Shown: positions 1 to 5,751 of the stretch, piece by piece
Position numbering within the stretch: the first letter of the stretch is position 1
Layout: every line of letters begins with the position of its first letter
Notes under the pieces: generated by a model
Databases searched by the model: none
What the model was told of the DNA's origin: nothing
What the model saw: only the letters and a program-made list of their open reading frames with translations
Made by a program: the position numbers and the translations under genes
NCBI GenBank assembly: GCA_900321515.1
Contig: ONWI01000006.1
Span: forward strand, 1-6,904
DNA from: an uncultured Eubacteriales bacterium
Lineage (GTDB): Bacteria > Bacillota > Clostridia > Oscillospirales > Acutalibacteraceae
DNA: 6,904 bases
Reading direction: 5' to 3'

Positions 1-2
1 AA

Positions 3-65
3 ATGCAGCAGGTCTGTGATAATACATATGAGTTCCCCGATCTCACATTAGATCAGGCTGCGTAA
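3..65 (+). CDS. Possible C-terminal end of an upstream gene, cut by the window edge
   Basis: A reading frame is open from the left edge to a TAA at 63-65 and encodes about 20 residues (MQQVCDNTYEFPDLTLDQAA). The composition looks protein-like, but it is too short to assign to a family. The ATG at position 3 is probably internal, because no ribosome binding site can be seen before the edge. It could be the true end of the preceding gene or a chance open frame. No function is proposed. Confidence 0.3.
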   Translation: MQQVCDNTYEFPDLTLDQAA

Positions 66-96
66 GCACGGCAGTCATTTTTGTTAATGAGTATAA

Positions 97-240
97 TATA
101 CACTCCCTTTTTCTGTATCAGAACTGCGGAGACAGGAACAGGATACCTATTACTGGGAATCCGACAAGGCCCGGTACTTTTACAGAGCGACGGAGGACGC
201 GTCTATTCACGATACCGGTATCTGGATGGATATCAAATAA
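97..240 (+). pseudogene. Unrecognised C-terminal coding remnant without a start codon
   Basis: An open frame follows in-frame stops at 85-96 and ends at TAA 238-240, giving about 47 residues. From about position 121 it looks like genuine protein: charged and aromatic, with segments DTYYWESDKARYFYRA and HDTGIWMDIK. No ATG, or GTG/TTG with a ribosome binding site, lies upstream in this frame. It therefore looks like the 3' end of a gene whose front part has been lost or shifted out of frame. It lies in a different frame from the short end at 3-65, so one frameshifted gene is possible but not shown. I do not recognise the family. It stops 27 bases before the first GNAT gene. Confidence 0.35.
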
Positions 241-267
241 CCGGTCAGGCATAAGGAGAAGGAGCCA

Positions 268-789
268 ATGATTGAGATAAAACGAATCCACCAAAGCAAC
301 AAGGAAGACATCAATATACCCAACCAACCGTTTTTAATATTCGGACGGATGGTGCCGCACCTTGACCACGGATGCTGGAGTTATACGGTTGAAAAACTGG
401 ACGATGGGTCGGAAATGTGTTTCCCGGATGAAAATTATAACTACGAGGAAATGAAAGCCGACAGCGTTTTTCTCGGCGCGTATGACGGCGAAAAATGCGT
501 CGGGCTGGCTGTTTTGCGGCGGGGATTTTTGAAATACATGTATCTCTATGATCTGAAAGTAAACAAAGAGTACCGCAGGTGCGGCGTGGGCAGAAAGCTG
601 ATTGCGGAGGCAAACAATGCAGCCCTTGCGGACGGATACAGAGGTATTTATACTGTAGGGCAGGACAACAACCTTGCAGCCTGTCTCTTCTATATCAAAA
701 ACGGTTTCCGCATCGGCGGCTTTGACACGGAGGTTTACAACGGAACCAGTCAGGAAGGCAAATCCGATATTATTTTTTATCTTGGATGA
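268..789 (+). CDS. GNAT N-acetyltransferase, streptothricin acetyltransferase (SatA)-like
   Basis: The 173-residue product is a single GNAT domain, predicted to transfer acetyl from acetyl-CoA to an amine in the cytoplasm. The acetyl-CoA loop (motif A, R/Q-x-x-G-x-G) is R103-R-C-G-V-G108, after a beta strand ending YLYDLKVNKEYR. The motif B region is N134-N-L-A-A-C-L-F-Y-I-K-N-G-F. An N-terminal FGRMVP (25-30), a central VFLGAYDGEKCVG and a late IGGFDTEVY (149-157) match my memory of the SatA/YyaR streptothricin acetyltransferases of Bacillus, and the length fits. Start ATG 268 follows AAGGAG/GGAG at 253-264. The stop lies 29 bases before the isochorismatase-family start, so co-transcription is likely. 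Streptothricin as the real substrate is inference from family resemblance; another polyamine-like or lysine-side-chain substrate is possible. Confidence 0.85.
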   Translation: MIEIKRIHQSNKEDINIPNQPFLIFGRMVPHLDHGCWSYTVEKLDDGSEMCFPDENYNYEEMKADSVFLGAYDGEKCVGLAVLRRGFLKYMYLYDLKVNKEYRRCGVGRKLIAEANNAALADGYRGIYTVGQDNNLAACLFYIKNGFRIGGFDTEVYNGTSQEGKSDIIFYLG

Positions 790-818
790 CCGGAAAAATG
801 AAAGGAGAATATTCTAAA

Positions 819-1358
819 ATGAAATTAATTGTCATGGATATGCAAAAAGCGCTCATGGACGACGAGCTTTACAATCTTCAAGGGCTGACTGCAAACGCTG
901 TGAAACTCATTCAGACAGCCAGAGAAAATGAGATCGAAGTCATCTACATTCAGCATGACGCCGGCGCCGGCACGGGTTTTTCCATGGGAGACGAAGGCTT
1001 TGAAATCGCCGACGAGGTTGCCCCGCGTGAAGGCGAGAAGGTGTTTATCAAGACCGTTAGCAGCAGCTTCGGCAACGGGGATTTTGCCTCCTATCTCGAA
1101 GCGACTGTGGACAATACCCTGATGATCATAGGCTTGCAAACGAATTTCTGTGTAGATGCCACCGTGAAATCCGCTTTTGAGCGAGGTTATCATGTGATTA
1201 TTCCGGAGGGAACCAATTCCACTTTTGACAACCCCTATATGACCGGCGAAATCACCTGCGCGTATTACTTCAACGAGGTATGGCCGGATCTGTTTGCGGA
1301 GTGCGTTTCCATGGACGAGGCAATGGAAATGTTAAAAAACAGTGAGGTTATCAGATGA
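819..1358 (+). CDS. Isochorismatase-family cysteine hydrolase
   Basis: The 179-residue protein has the full catalytic triad of the family: D7 in KLIVMDMQ, K78 in VFIKTVSSSF and C111 in TNFCVDAT. The cis-peptide region GLQTN precedes the cysteine. Length is normal for the single-domain family, which hydrolyses amides, imides or, in a few members, isochorismate; sequence alone does not give the substrate. ATG 819 is chosen because AAAGGAGA (801-808) lies 10 bases upstream and the family normally begins with a short strand leading straight to the catalytic Asp. A longer form from ATG 786 overlaps the previous stop as ATGA but adds 11 poor residues. Its stop overlaps the next GNAT start (ATGA at 1355-1358), which suggests translational coupling. 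It may be an amidase acting on the same compounds as the neighbouring acetyltransferases, but this is inference. Confidence 0.88.
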   Translation: MKLIVMDMQKALMDDELYNLQGLTANAVKLIQTARENEIEVIYIQHDAGAGTGFSMGDEGFEIADEVAPREGEKVFIKTVSSSFGNGDFASYLEATVDNTLMIIGLQTNFCVDATVKSAFERGYHVIIPEGTNSTFDNPYMTGEITCAYYFNEVWPDLFAECVSMDEAMEMLKNSEVIR

Positions 1359-1843
1359 ACATTCAGCTCAGAAAAATGACCGCGCAGGAATACAGTGATT
1401 TTTACGAATACAGCAAAAATCACCACGCCGAAGAACTGATGAAGGAACTGAATATGACTCCTGACGAGGCTCTGATTGAAACCGAACAAGAACTGATAGA
1501 GATGCTTCCGGACGGATTGAACACAGCGGACAATTTTTTATTTGTCATCGAGGGTCTTGCCGACAGAAAAAAAGTGGGGTTCATGTGGTATTTGTTTGAA
1601 TCCACCGATCATGTTAAGCAGGTCTTTTTGTGCGATTTTGTCATTCAGGAAAGGGATCGTCGGAAAGGATATGCGACCGCCGCGTTATATGAAATGGAAA
1701 AACACGCGGGAGACAATGGCTGTCGGGAAAGCTTGCTGTTTGTCGCAAATGACAATACCGCCGCAAAAAAATTATATGCAGGATGCGGATACGGTTTTCT
1801 GAAGAACGGAGATTACGGCGTATTCTTAAAGAAGACGCTGTAA
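1355..1843 (+). CDS. GNAT family N-acetyltransferase
   Basis: The 162-residue protein is a one-domain acetyl-CoA-dependent acetyltransferase. Motif A is R102-R-K-G-Y-A107, reached from the strand QVFLCDFVIQERD. The C-terminal half shows the classical N132-D-N-T-A-A-K-K-L-Y141 followed by GCGYGFLKNGDYGVFLKK. The N-terminal half (10-55) is helical and acidic, as in members where it shapes the acceptor pocket. Acceptor unknown. ATG 1355 overlaps the preceding TGA; a weak GTGAGG at 1342-1347 may serve as the binding site, with coupling to the upstream gene. It shares little sequence with the other GNATs here beyond the fold motifs, so it is not a recent tandem copy. Its last codons and 3' flank carry a 14-base repeat that recurs at the end of the GNAT at 3113-3595. 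Confidence 0.88.
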   Translation: MNIQLRKMTAQEYSDFYEYSKNHHAEELMKELNMTPDEALIETEQELIEMLPDGLNTADNFLFVIEGLADRKKVGFMWYLFESTDHVKQVFLCDFVIQERDRRKGYATAALYEMEKHAGDNGCRESLLFVANDNTAAKKLYAGCGYGFLKNGDYGVFLKKTL

Positions 1844-1850
1844 GAGCCTG
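1837..1850 (+). repeat. 14-base direct repeat, copy 1
   Basis: GCTGTAAGAGCCTG spans the stop codon of the GNAT gene at 1355-1843. An identical copy lies at 3589-3602, in the same position relative to the stop of another GNAT gene. The Leu-stop codons explain six of the bases but not the following GAGCCTG. Confidence 0.6.
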
Positions 1851-1869
1851 TCACCGGAAAGGAAGGAAT

Positions 1870-3177
1870 ATGAAATTATTCAATCAATACCGAGGGCTGC
1901 GGAGGGAGATATACATCCTCTTCTTCGGCAAGATGGTCACGAGTCTCGGCAGCATGATCTGGCCGGTGCTGACCATGATCCTCAGTCAGAAGCTGGGACT
2001 CTCAGCCGCGGAAATCTCCTATTACTTCGTCGGATCGAGCCTCATCATGCTTCCCGCCAATATCATCGGTGGCAAGATTGCCGACCGATTCAACAAAAAA
2101 TGGATTATCGTGTGCTGCGACAGCGTGAGCATCATCTGCTTCTTAATCAGCGCGGCAATTCCGCTCGGAACCGGCACGGTGCTGCTCTTTATCTTTGCGG
2201 GTATCTTTCAGTCCATGGAGAATCCCGCGTATGAAGCGCTCTTCGCCGACCTTTCCTCCACCAGGGACAGGGAACGTGCCTACTCGCTTGATTATCTCGG
2301 CGGCAATCTCGGACTCGTCCTTTCGCCCACCATCGCCGGGCTGCTCTTCAAGAATTATCTCTGGTTGAGCTTTCTCATCAGCGGATTTTCCATCGCCGTC
2401 TCGACAATTCTCATAGCCGTGCTCATCAAGGACGTAACGCCGGTGGAAGACAACAGCGAGGAGTCGGAATATCAGAAGAATAAGGACGGCGCGGGCATTT
2501 TTACCGTGTTGAGAGAAAATCGCACGCTGCTCCTCTACCTGCTGTGCAGCACTCTCTGCGCGGCAGCCTACGGACAGTACACTTTCATTATGCCTCTGGA
2601 TATGGCGGCGGTTCACGGTGACGCGGGCGCGGTACTATTCGGAACGGTGTCCAGTCTCAACTGCATTACCGTTGTGATTATCACTCCCATCATCACTAAG
2701 TTATTCGTAAGAATGCGCGATACCGGCAAAATGCTGACCGGCAGGCTGCTCGTCTTTGCGGGCTACGCGGTTTTTATTCTGCTGCTCGGCTTTATTCCGG
2801 GCTATTACCTCGCTATGCTGATTTTCACATGGGGCGAAATTTTCAATGTGCTCTCAGAAGGTCCTTATGTTTCCACCCGTATTCCGGCGAGTCACCGCGG
2901 GCGCATCAACGGGCTCATGAGCGTTGCCTACACGGCGGTTTCGGGCTGCATTGACCTCGGCGTGGGGCAGCTCTACGACCGCGCCGGGCACGGCTGTGCG
3001 TGGGCGCTGATTCTTTCGGTGATGCTTCTGTCGGCGGCGTTTACGGTGATCCTGAAAGCATACGACAAAAAGGCATACCCGAAACTGTATTTAAACAAAC
3101 AGGAGATGAATCATGATACGATTGGAAAAAATAGACGCGAAAAACATCTTGAAAGTGATAGATCTCGAGGTTGCTAA
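1870..3177 (+). CDS. MFS transporter, multidrug-efflux type, 12 membrane helices
   Basis: The 435-residue inner-membrane protein is predicted to export small molecules using the proton gradient. About twelve hydrophobic segments can be read, at roughly 14-38, 49-66, 78-98, 102-118, 142-160, 164-186, 220-241, 253-275, 291-309, 312-333, 346-368 and 375-396. A hydrophilic central loop lies at 187-218. The MFS signature between helices 2 and 3 is GGKIADRFNKK (67-77) with D72 and R73. ATG 1870 is preferred because AAAGGA (1858-1863) lies 6 bases upstream; an in-frame ATG at 1783 would lie inside the previous gene. The last ~22 residues (NHDTIGKN onward) are charged and overlap the next gene by 65 bases in another frame, so they may be an extension gained after loss of the original stop. 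Pairing with a BltD-like GNAT recalls B. subtilis blt-bltD, but orthology to Blt is not shown. Substrate unknown. Confidence 0.88.
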   Translation: MKLFNQYRGLRREIYILFFGKMVTSLGSMIWPVLTMILSQKLGLSAAEISYYFVGSSLIMLPANIIGGKIADRFNKKWIIVCCDSVSIICFLISAAIPLGTGTVLLFIFAGIFQSMENPAYEALFADLSSTRDRERAYSLDYLGGNLGLVLSPTIAGLLFKNYLWLSFLISGFSIAVSTILIAVLIKDVTPVEDNSEESEYQKNKDGAGIFTVLRENRTLLLYLLCSTLCAAAYGQYTFIMPLDMAAVHGDAGAVLFGTVSSLNCITVVIITPIITKLFVRMRDTGKMLTGRLLVFAGYAVFILLLGFIPGYYLAMLIFTWGEIFNVLSEGPYVSTRIPASHRGRINGLMSVAYTAVSGCIDLGVGQLYDRAGHGCAWALILSVMLLSAAFTVILKAYDKKAYPKLYLNKQEMNHDTIGKNRREKHLESDRSRGC

Positions 3178-3595
3178 GGAACAAGAGATTTTTGTTGCCC
3201 CAAATGACATCAGTATAGCGCAGGCTTAAACATCAGTAGGAACGGAATGCTGTGCGCTGCCATTCGGGATATTTGACGGTGATACAGCCGTCGGCTTTCT
3301 GATGATTGGTTTCAACGAGGCGGCGCTGGAAGAAGAAGCGCCGGAAATACTCAAAAACAATTACAGCCTGTGGCGTCTGATGATTGATGAAAGATACCAG
3401 AACAAAGGCTATGGCAGAGAAGCGATCAGGCTTGCTCTGGATTTAATAAGGACATTCCCCTGCGGAAAAGCGGTCTACTACTCCCTCTCCTACGAACCGG
3501 AGAACGATGTCGCGAAAAAGCTGTATCATTCTTTCGGCTTTGTCGAAAACGGCGAGATGGACGGAGACGAAGTTGTGGCGGTGCTGAAGCTGTAA
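3113..3595 (+). pseudogene. BltD-like spermine/spermidine-type GNAT acetyltransferase, interrupted by an in-frame TAA
   Basis: One reading frame runs from ATG 3113 to TAA 3593-3595 and would give about 160 residues, the normal length for this family, but codon 39 (3227-3229) is TAA. Protein similarity continues across it: EVAKEQEIFVAPNDISIAQA before, and PFGIFDGDTAVGFLMIGF after. Motif A is Q96-N-K-G-Y-G101, preceded by LWRLMIDERY. The family hallmark SYEPENDVAKKLYHSFGF follows, then GEMDGDEVVAVLKL. From memory of relatives, the position after A-Q-A is usually Tyr, so TAT/TAC to TAA is one substitution. The start has a good AGGAG at 3101-3105. The downstream part (ATG 3302-3595) has no ribosome binding site and lacks the N-terminal strand and helices, so it is unlikely to work alone. 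Intact members acetylate spermidine or spermine. A sequencing error or readthrough is also possible. Confidence 0.82.
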
Positions 3596-3602
3596 GAGCC
3601 TG
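3589..3602 (+). repeat. 14-base direct repeat, copy 2
   Basis: GCTGTAAGAGCCTG is identical to 1837-1850 and again spans a GNAT stop codon. The two copies bracket the MFS gene plus the broken GNAT, a segment of about 1.75 kb. Confidence 0.6.
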
Positions 3603-3651
3603 CTGACCTATCTCTTCACGCACGTCTGGCACGCTGCCTTTAGCAGCAGGC
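3598..3651. repeat. Inverted repeat in the gap after the broken GNAT
   Basis: GCCTGCTG (3598-3605) is perfectly complementary to CAGCAGGC (3644-3651) across a 38-base loop. A shorter alternative hairpin, GCTGC-CTTTA-GCAGC, lies at 3633-3647 within the same region. No T-run follows directly, so it is not a convincing intrinsic terminator. It could be a decayed terminator, an mRNA-stabilising hairpin or chance. The 115-base gap 3596-3710 holds no gene that I can see. Confidence 0.35.
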
Positions 3652-3710
3652 ATATCTTTCCGCTATATTTTGCCAAAATCCTGGTTAATACTTGTAAGTA
3701 GGAGGTTATT

Positions 3711-3896
3711 ATGGAAGAAAAAAAGACAACCAAAAAAGTGATCGTAGAAAAAACGGTCAAATCCGGCGTTTCCTTTGGCAGCGCGCTGGCGATGGTGATC
3801 AGCTACACGGCGTATAAATCCATCTTCTGGGCGATCATTCACGGTCTGCTCGGCTGGATCTATGTGGTGTATTACGTCCTGCGCTATGTTCTTTAA
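3711..3896 (+). CDS. Small conserved-looking membrane protein of unknown function
   Basis: This 61-residue protein has a lysine-rich N-terminus (residues 1-17, eight lysines), a glycine/serine segment SGVSFGSALAMVISYTA (18-34) and a strongly hydrophobic aromatic C-terminal half (about 38-59). It probably spans the membrane once or twice, with the basic N-terminus in the cytoplasm by the positive-inside rule. An excellent ribosome binding site, AGGAGG at 3700-3705, sits 5 bases before ATG 3711, which strongly supports translation. From memory, similar small proteins with SFGSALAMVISYTA-like and HGLLGWIYV-like stretches occur as hypotheticals in Bacillota, but I cannot name a family or function. 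It lies 18 bases upstream of the next GNAT and is likely co-transcribed with it. A toxin, transporter subunit or membrane-stress peptide cannot be distinguished. Confidence 0.8.
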   Translation: MEEKKTTKKVIVEKTVKSGVSFGSALAMVISYTAYKSIFWAIIHGLLGWIYVVYYVLRYVL

Positions 3897-3914
3897 TTTC
3901 GGGGAGGGAAAGAC

Positions 3915-4460
3915 TTGCTTTATCATAAAACAGTTGAATTAAAAAACGGCAAAGAATGCCTGCTGAGAAATGCGGAGGGAACCGACGCGGAGGGGTTTCT
4001 GGAATATTTTATCAAGGCGCACGGGGAGACGGATTATCTGACAACCTATCCCGACGAAACAGGAAATGACCTCGGCAGAATGTCCGAAAGGCTTTCTTCC
4101 ACGGCACAAAGCGACGGCGGTATCGAAATCGTGGCAATTGTTGACGGAAAGATCGGCGGAAGCGCAGGCATAAACATACTCAATCCCCGCGATAAGACAA
4201 AACACCGGGCGGAATTCGGCATATCGGTGCTGAAGGATTACTGGGGATTGGGAATAGGCAACGCGCTGACAGCGGCATGCATTGAATGTGCGCGGGCGGC
4301 GGGGTACCTCCAGCTGGAACTTGATGTTGTCTCTGACAATGAAAGCGCTGTAAAGCTGTATATGAAACACGGATTTATTGAGTACGGCAGAAACCCCAGA
4401 GGATTCCGGAACAGAGTCGGCAAATGGCAGGAGCTTGTGCTCATGCGGTTGGAGCTGTGA
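3915..4460 (+). CDS. GNAT N-acetyltransferase, RimJ/RimL-like, TTG start
   Basis: The 181-residue acetyltransferase begins LYHKTVELKNGKECLLRNA, the usual first strand of RimL-type members. Motif A is Y109-W-G-L-G-I-G115, the YWGxGxG version typical of that branch. HRAEFGISV lies just before it and N142-E-S-A-V-K-L-Y-M-K-H-G-F after. Intact length is normal. The start is TTG 3915: GGAGGG (3903-3908) is 6 bases upstream, and no ATG or GTG lies near enough to keep the conserved first strand. Members acetylate protein N-termini, amino acids or antibiotics; the acceptor here is unknown. The short gap from the small membrane protein and the 39-base gap to the methyltransferase suggest a shared transcript. 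TTG initiation usually means lower translation. Confidence 0.85.
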   Translation: MLYHKTVELKNGKECLLRNAEGTDAEGFLEYFIKAHGETDYLTTYPDETGNDLGRMSERLSSTAQSDGGIEIVAIVDGKIGGSAGINILNPRDKTKHRAEFGISVLKDYWGLGIGNALTAACIECARAAGYLQLELDVVSDNESAVKLYMKHGFIEYGRNPRGFRNRVGKWQELVLMRLEL

Positions 4461-4499
4461 ACGGCGACGAAACAAGCTCTAAGAAAGGATTGACGCAGA

Positions 4500-5264
4500 A
4501 TGACTCCCGAAGAATTAAAAGCCAGATGGAAAAGCGAAGAAAACGTCGCTCACATGAAGGGCTGGGATTTCTCGCATATTCACGGTCGCTACGAGGAAGA
4601 TGAGAAGTATCCCTGGAATTATGAGCGGATCATCCGAAGCGTGCTCCGGGACGACATGAAGCTGCTGGATTACGACACCGGCGGAGGGGAATTTTTGCTC
4701 TCGCTCAATCACCCTTATGAAAACACCTCCGCGACAGAGGGTTATCCGCCGAATGTGCGGCTTTGCAGGGAGCGGTTGCTGCCGTTGGGGATAGATCTGC
4801 GGGAATGTTCCGACGCCTCGCAGATACCGTTTGAGGACGAATCCTTTGACGTGATCATCAACCGCCACGGGGATTTTGATCCGCCTGAACTGAAACGTCT
4901 GCTAAGACCCGGCGGACTTTTCATCACACAGCAGGTCGGTTCCGAAAATGACAGAGAACTGGTGGAGGCAGTGCTTCCCGGCACAGTGCCTCCCTTTCCG
5001 CATGACAATTTTCCGGAGCGGAAAAAGGATTTTGAGGACGCGGGCTTTGCCATTCTGCAAGCCGGAGAGGCATTCCGTCCGATTCGCTTTTACGACGTCG
5101 GCGCGTTAGTGTGGTTTGCCCGCATCATTGAGTGGGAATTTCCTGGCTTTTCCGTAGACCGCTGCTTTGACCGGATGCTCCGTTTGCAGGAAATCATCGG
5201 GAACGGCGGCAGCATTGACGGCACAGCGCACAGATACCTCATTGTCGCAAAGAAGCCGGGTTGA
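4500..5264 (+). CDS. Class I SAM-dependent methyltransferase
   Basis: The 254-residue cytosolic enzyme has a Rossmann-type SAM-binding core. Motif I is LLDYDTGGGEFLL (55-67), the acidic residue after strand 2 is E80 in ATEGY, and the motif II/III area reads PFEDESFDVIINRHG (110-124). LLRPGGLFITQQVG (134-147) is the post-motif strand common to methyltransferase-11 domains. The first Gly of the usual GxGxG is D59 here; I recall relatives with similar DTGGGE, so this may be a family trait, not a defect. The N-terminal helix (1-45, WKSEENVAHMKGWDFSHI) and the C-terminal aromatic part (IRFYDVGALVWFARIIEWEFPGF, in 195-217) probably build the acceptor pocket. Start ATG 4500 has AAAGGA at 4484-4489, 10 bases upstream. 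The substrate is unknown; a small molecule is more likely than DNA because no target-recognition domain is present. Confidence 0.87.
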   Translation: MTPEELKARWKSEENVAHMKGWDFSHIHGRYEEDEKYPWNYERIIRSVLRDDMKLLDYDTGGGEFLLSLNHPYENTSATEGYPPNVRLCRERLLPLGIDLRECSDASQIPFEDESFDVIINRHGDFDPPELKRLLRPGGLFITQQVGSENDRELVEAVLPGTVPPFPHDNFPERKKDFEDAGFAILQAGEAFRPIRFYDVGALVWFARIIEWEFPGFSVDRCFDRMLRLQEIIGNGGSIDGTAHRYLIVAKKPG

Positions 5265-5270
5265 ACACTT

Positions 5271-5303
5271 TTATCACTTTATCACTTCGTACTCAATGAA
5301 GTG
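5271..5303. repeat. Tandem TTATCACTT repeat followed by a hairpin
   Basis: TTATCACTT occurs at 5271-5279 and again at 5279-5287, an 8-base period sharing one T. The second copy runs into a stem CACTTCGT (5283-5290) pairing with ATGAAGTG (5296-5303), one G-T pair included, across a five-base loop. No T-run follows, so it is not a clear terminator. It lies between the methyltransferase stop and the next GNAT ribosome binding site and could affect transcript processing or bind a regulator. Confidence 0.4.
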
Positions 5304-5328
5304 TCAGTAATCTGAAGGGGCGTTGAAT

Positions 5329-5742
5329 ATGATCAGACACGTTGAAATCGGCGATAAAGCGGCTTGGTTCAGGCTTGACGGGCATCTGCCGGAAGATGGA
5401 TTTGAGGAGAAGGTGCGCAACAGGCAGGCATATGTCTGCATTGAGGACGGAAAAATCATCGGCGTTCTCCGCTATAACCTATTCTGGGACCTTATCCCTT
5501 TCTGCAACCTGCTGTATGTCGACAGCGATTACCGGAGGCAAGGCTACGGAAAGCGGCTCATGGCGCATTGGGAAGAGGAAATGAAGGCTGCCGGCTGCGG
5601 AATGGTAATGGTTTCCACGCAGGTGGATGAGGACGTGCAGCATTTCTACCGCAAGCTTGGATATAAGGACAGCGGCGGGTTTGTCGTGGATATTCCCGGC
5701 TATGAGCAGCCGATGGAATTAATCATGATTAAGGGGCTGTAG
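5329..5742 (+). CDS. Short GNAT family N-acetyltransferase
   Basis: The 137-residue protein is close to the minimum size of a GNAT domain. The first half has the beta strands AYVCIEDGKIIGVLRY (34-49) and PFCNLLYVDSDYRR (57-70). Motif A is R69-R-Q-G-Y-G74, followed by helix KRLMAHWEEEMKAAG. The C-terminal part has VSTQVDEDVQHFYRKLGYKDSGGFV, the usual motif B with a conserved-looking Y107. ATG 5329 is preferred over TTG 5323 (two codons earlier) because AAGGGG at 5315-5320 is 8 bases from the ATG but only 2 from the TTG. Acceptor unknown. It lies 64 bases after the methyltransferase, separated by a repeat/hairpin element, and may be on the same transcript or partly separated from it. Confidence 0.87.
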   Translation: MIRHVEIGDKAAWFRLDGHLPEDGFEEKVRNRQAYVCIEDGKIIGVLRYNLFWDLIPFCNLLYVDSDYRRQGYGKRLMAHWEEEMKAAGCGMVMVSTQVDEDVQHFYRKLGYKDSGGFVVDIPGYEQPMELIMIKGL

Positions 5743-5751
5743 CGTTTCGGG

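Noticed and set aside
92..97. TATAAT as a -10 box upstream of the first GNAT
   Set aside because: No acceptable -35 hexamer is found 15-19 bases upstream and no extended -10 TGn is present.
211..222. Perfect 12-base palindrome GATACCGGTATC upstream of the first GNAT
   Set aside because: It lies within the coding remnant at 97-240, and about one or two such palindromes are expected by chance in a window of this size.
2143..2616. Open frame of 157 codons on the minus strand inside the MFS gene
   Set aside because: It is charged, low-complexity shadow sequence antisense to membrane helices.
3302..3595. Separate 97-residue acetyltransferase gene starting at ATG 3302
   Set aside because: It lacks a ribosome binding site and the N-terminal third of the domain, and it is in frame with the upstream fragment from ATG 3113; one interrupted gene explains both.
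3670..3698. TTGCCA with TGTAAG 17 bases later as a promoter for the small membrane protein
   Set aside because: The -10 is poor, and the transcript would start within or at the end of the ribosome binding site at 3700-3705.
3596..3710. Integron cassette site (attC-like) suggested by the GCCTGCTG/CAGCAGGC inverted repeat and the array of GNAT genes
   Set aside because: No paired RYYYAAC and GTTRRRY core sites flank the repeat, the other genes lack such sites and several overlap, and no integrase is present.
3939..4475. Open frame of 178 codons on the minus strand
   Set aside because: It mirrors the RimL-like GNAT gene, has no family motifs and no good ribosome binding site, so it is a codon-bias shadow.
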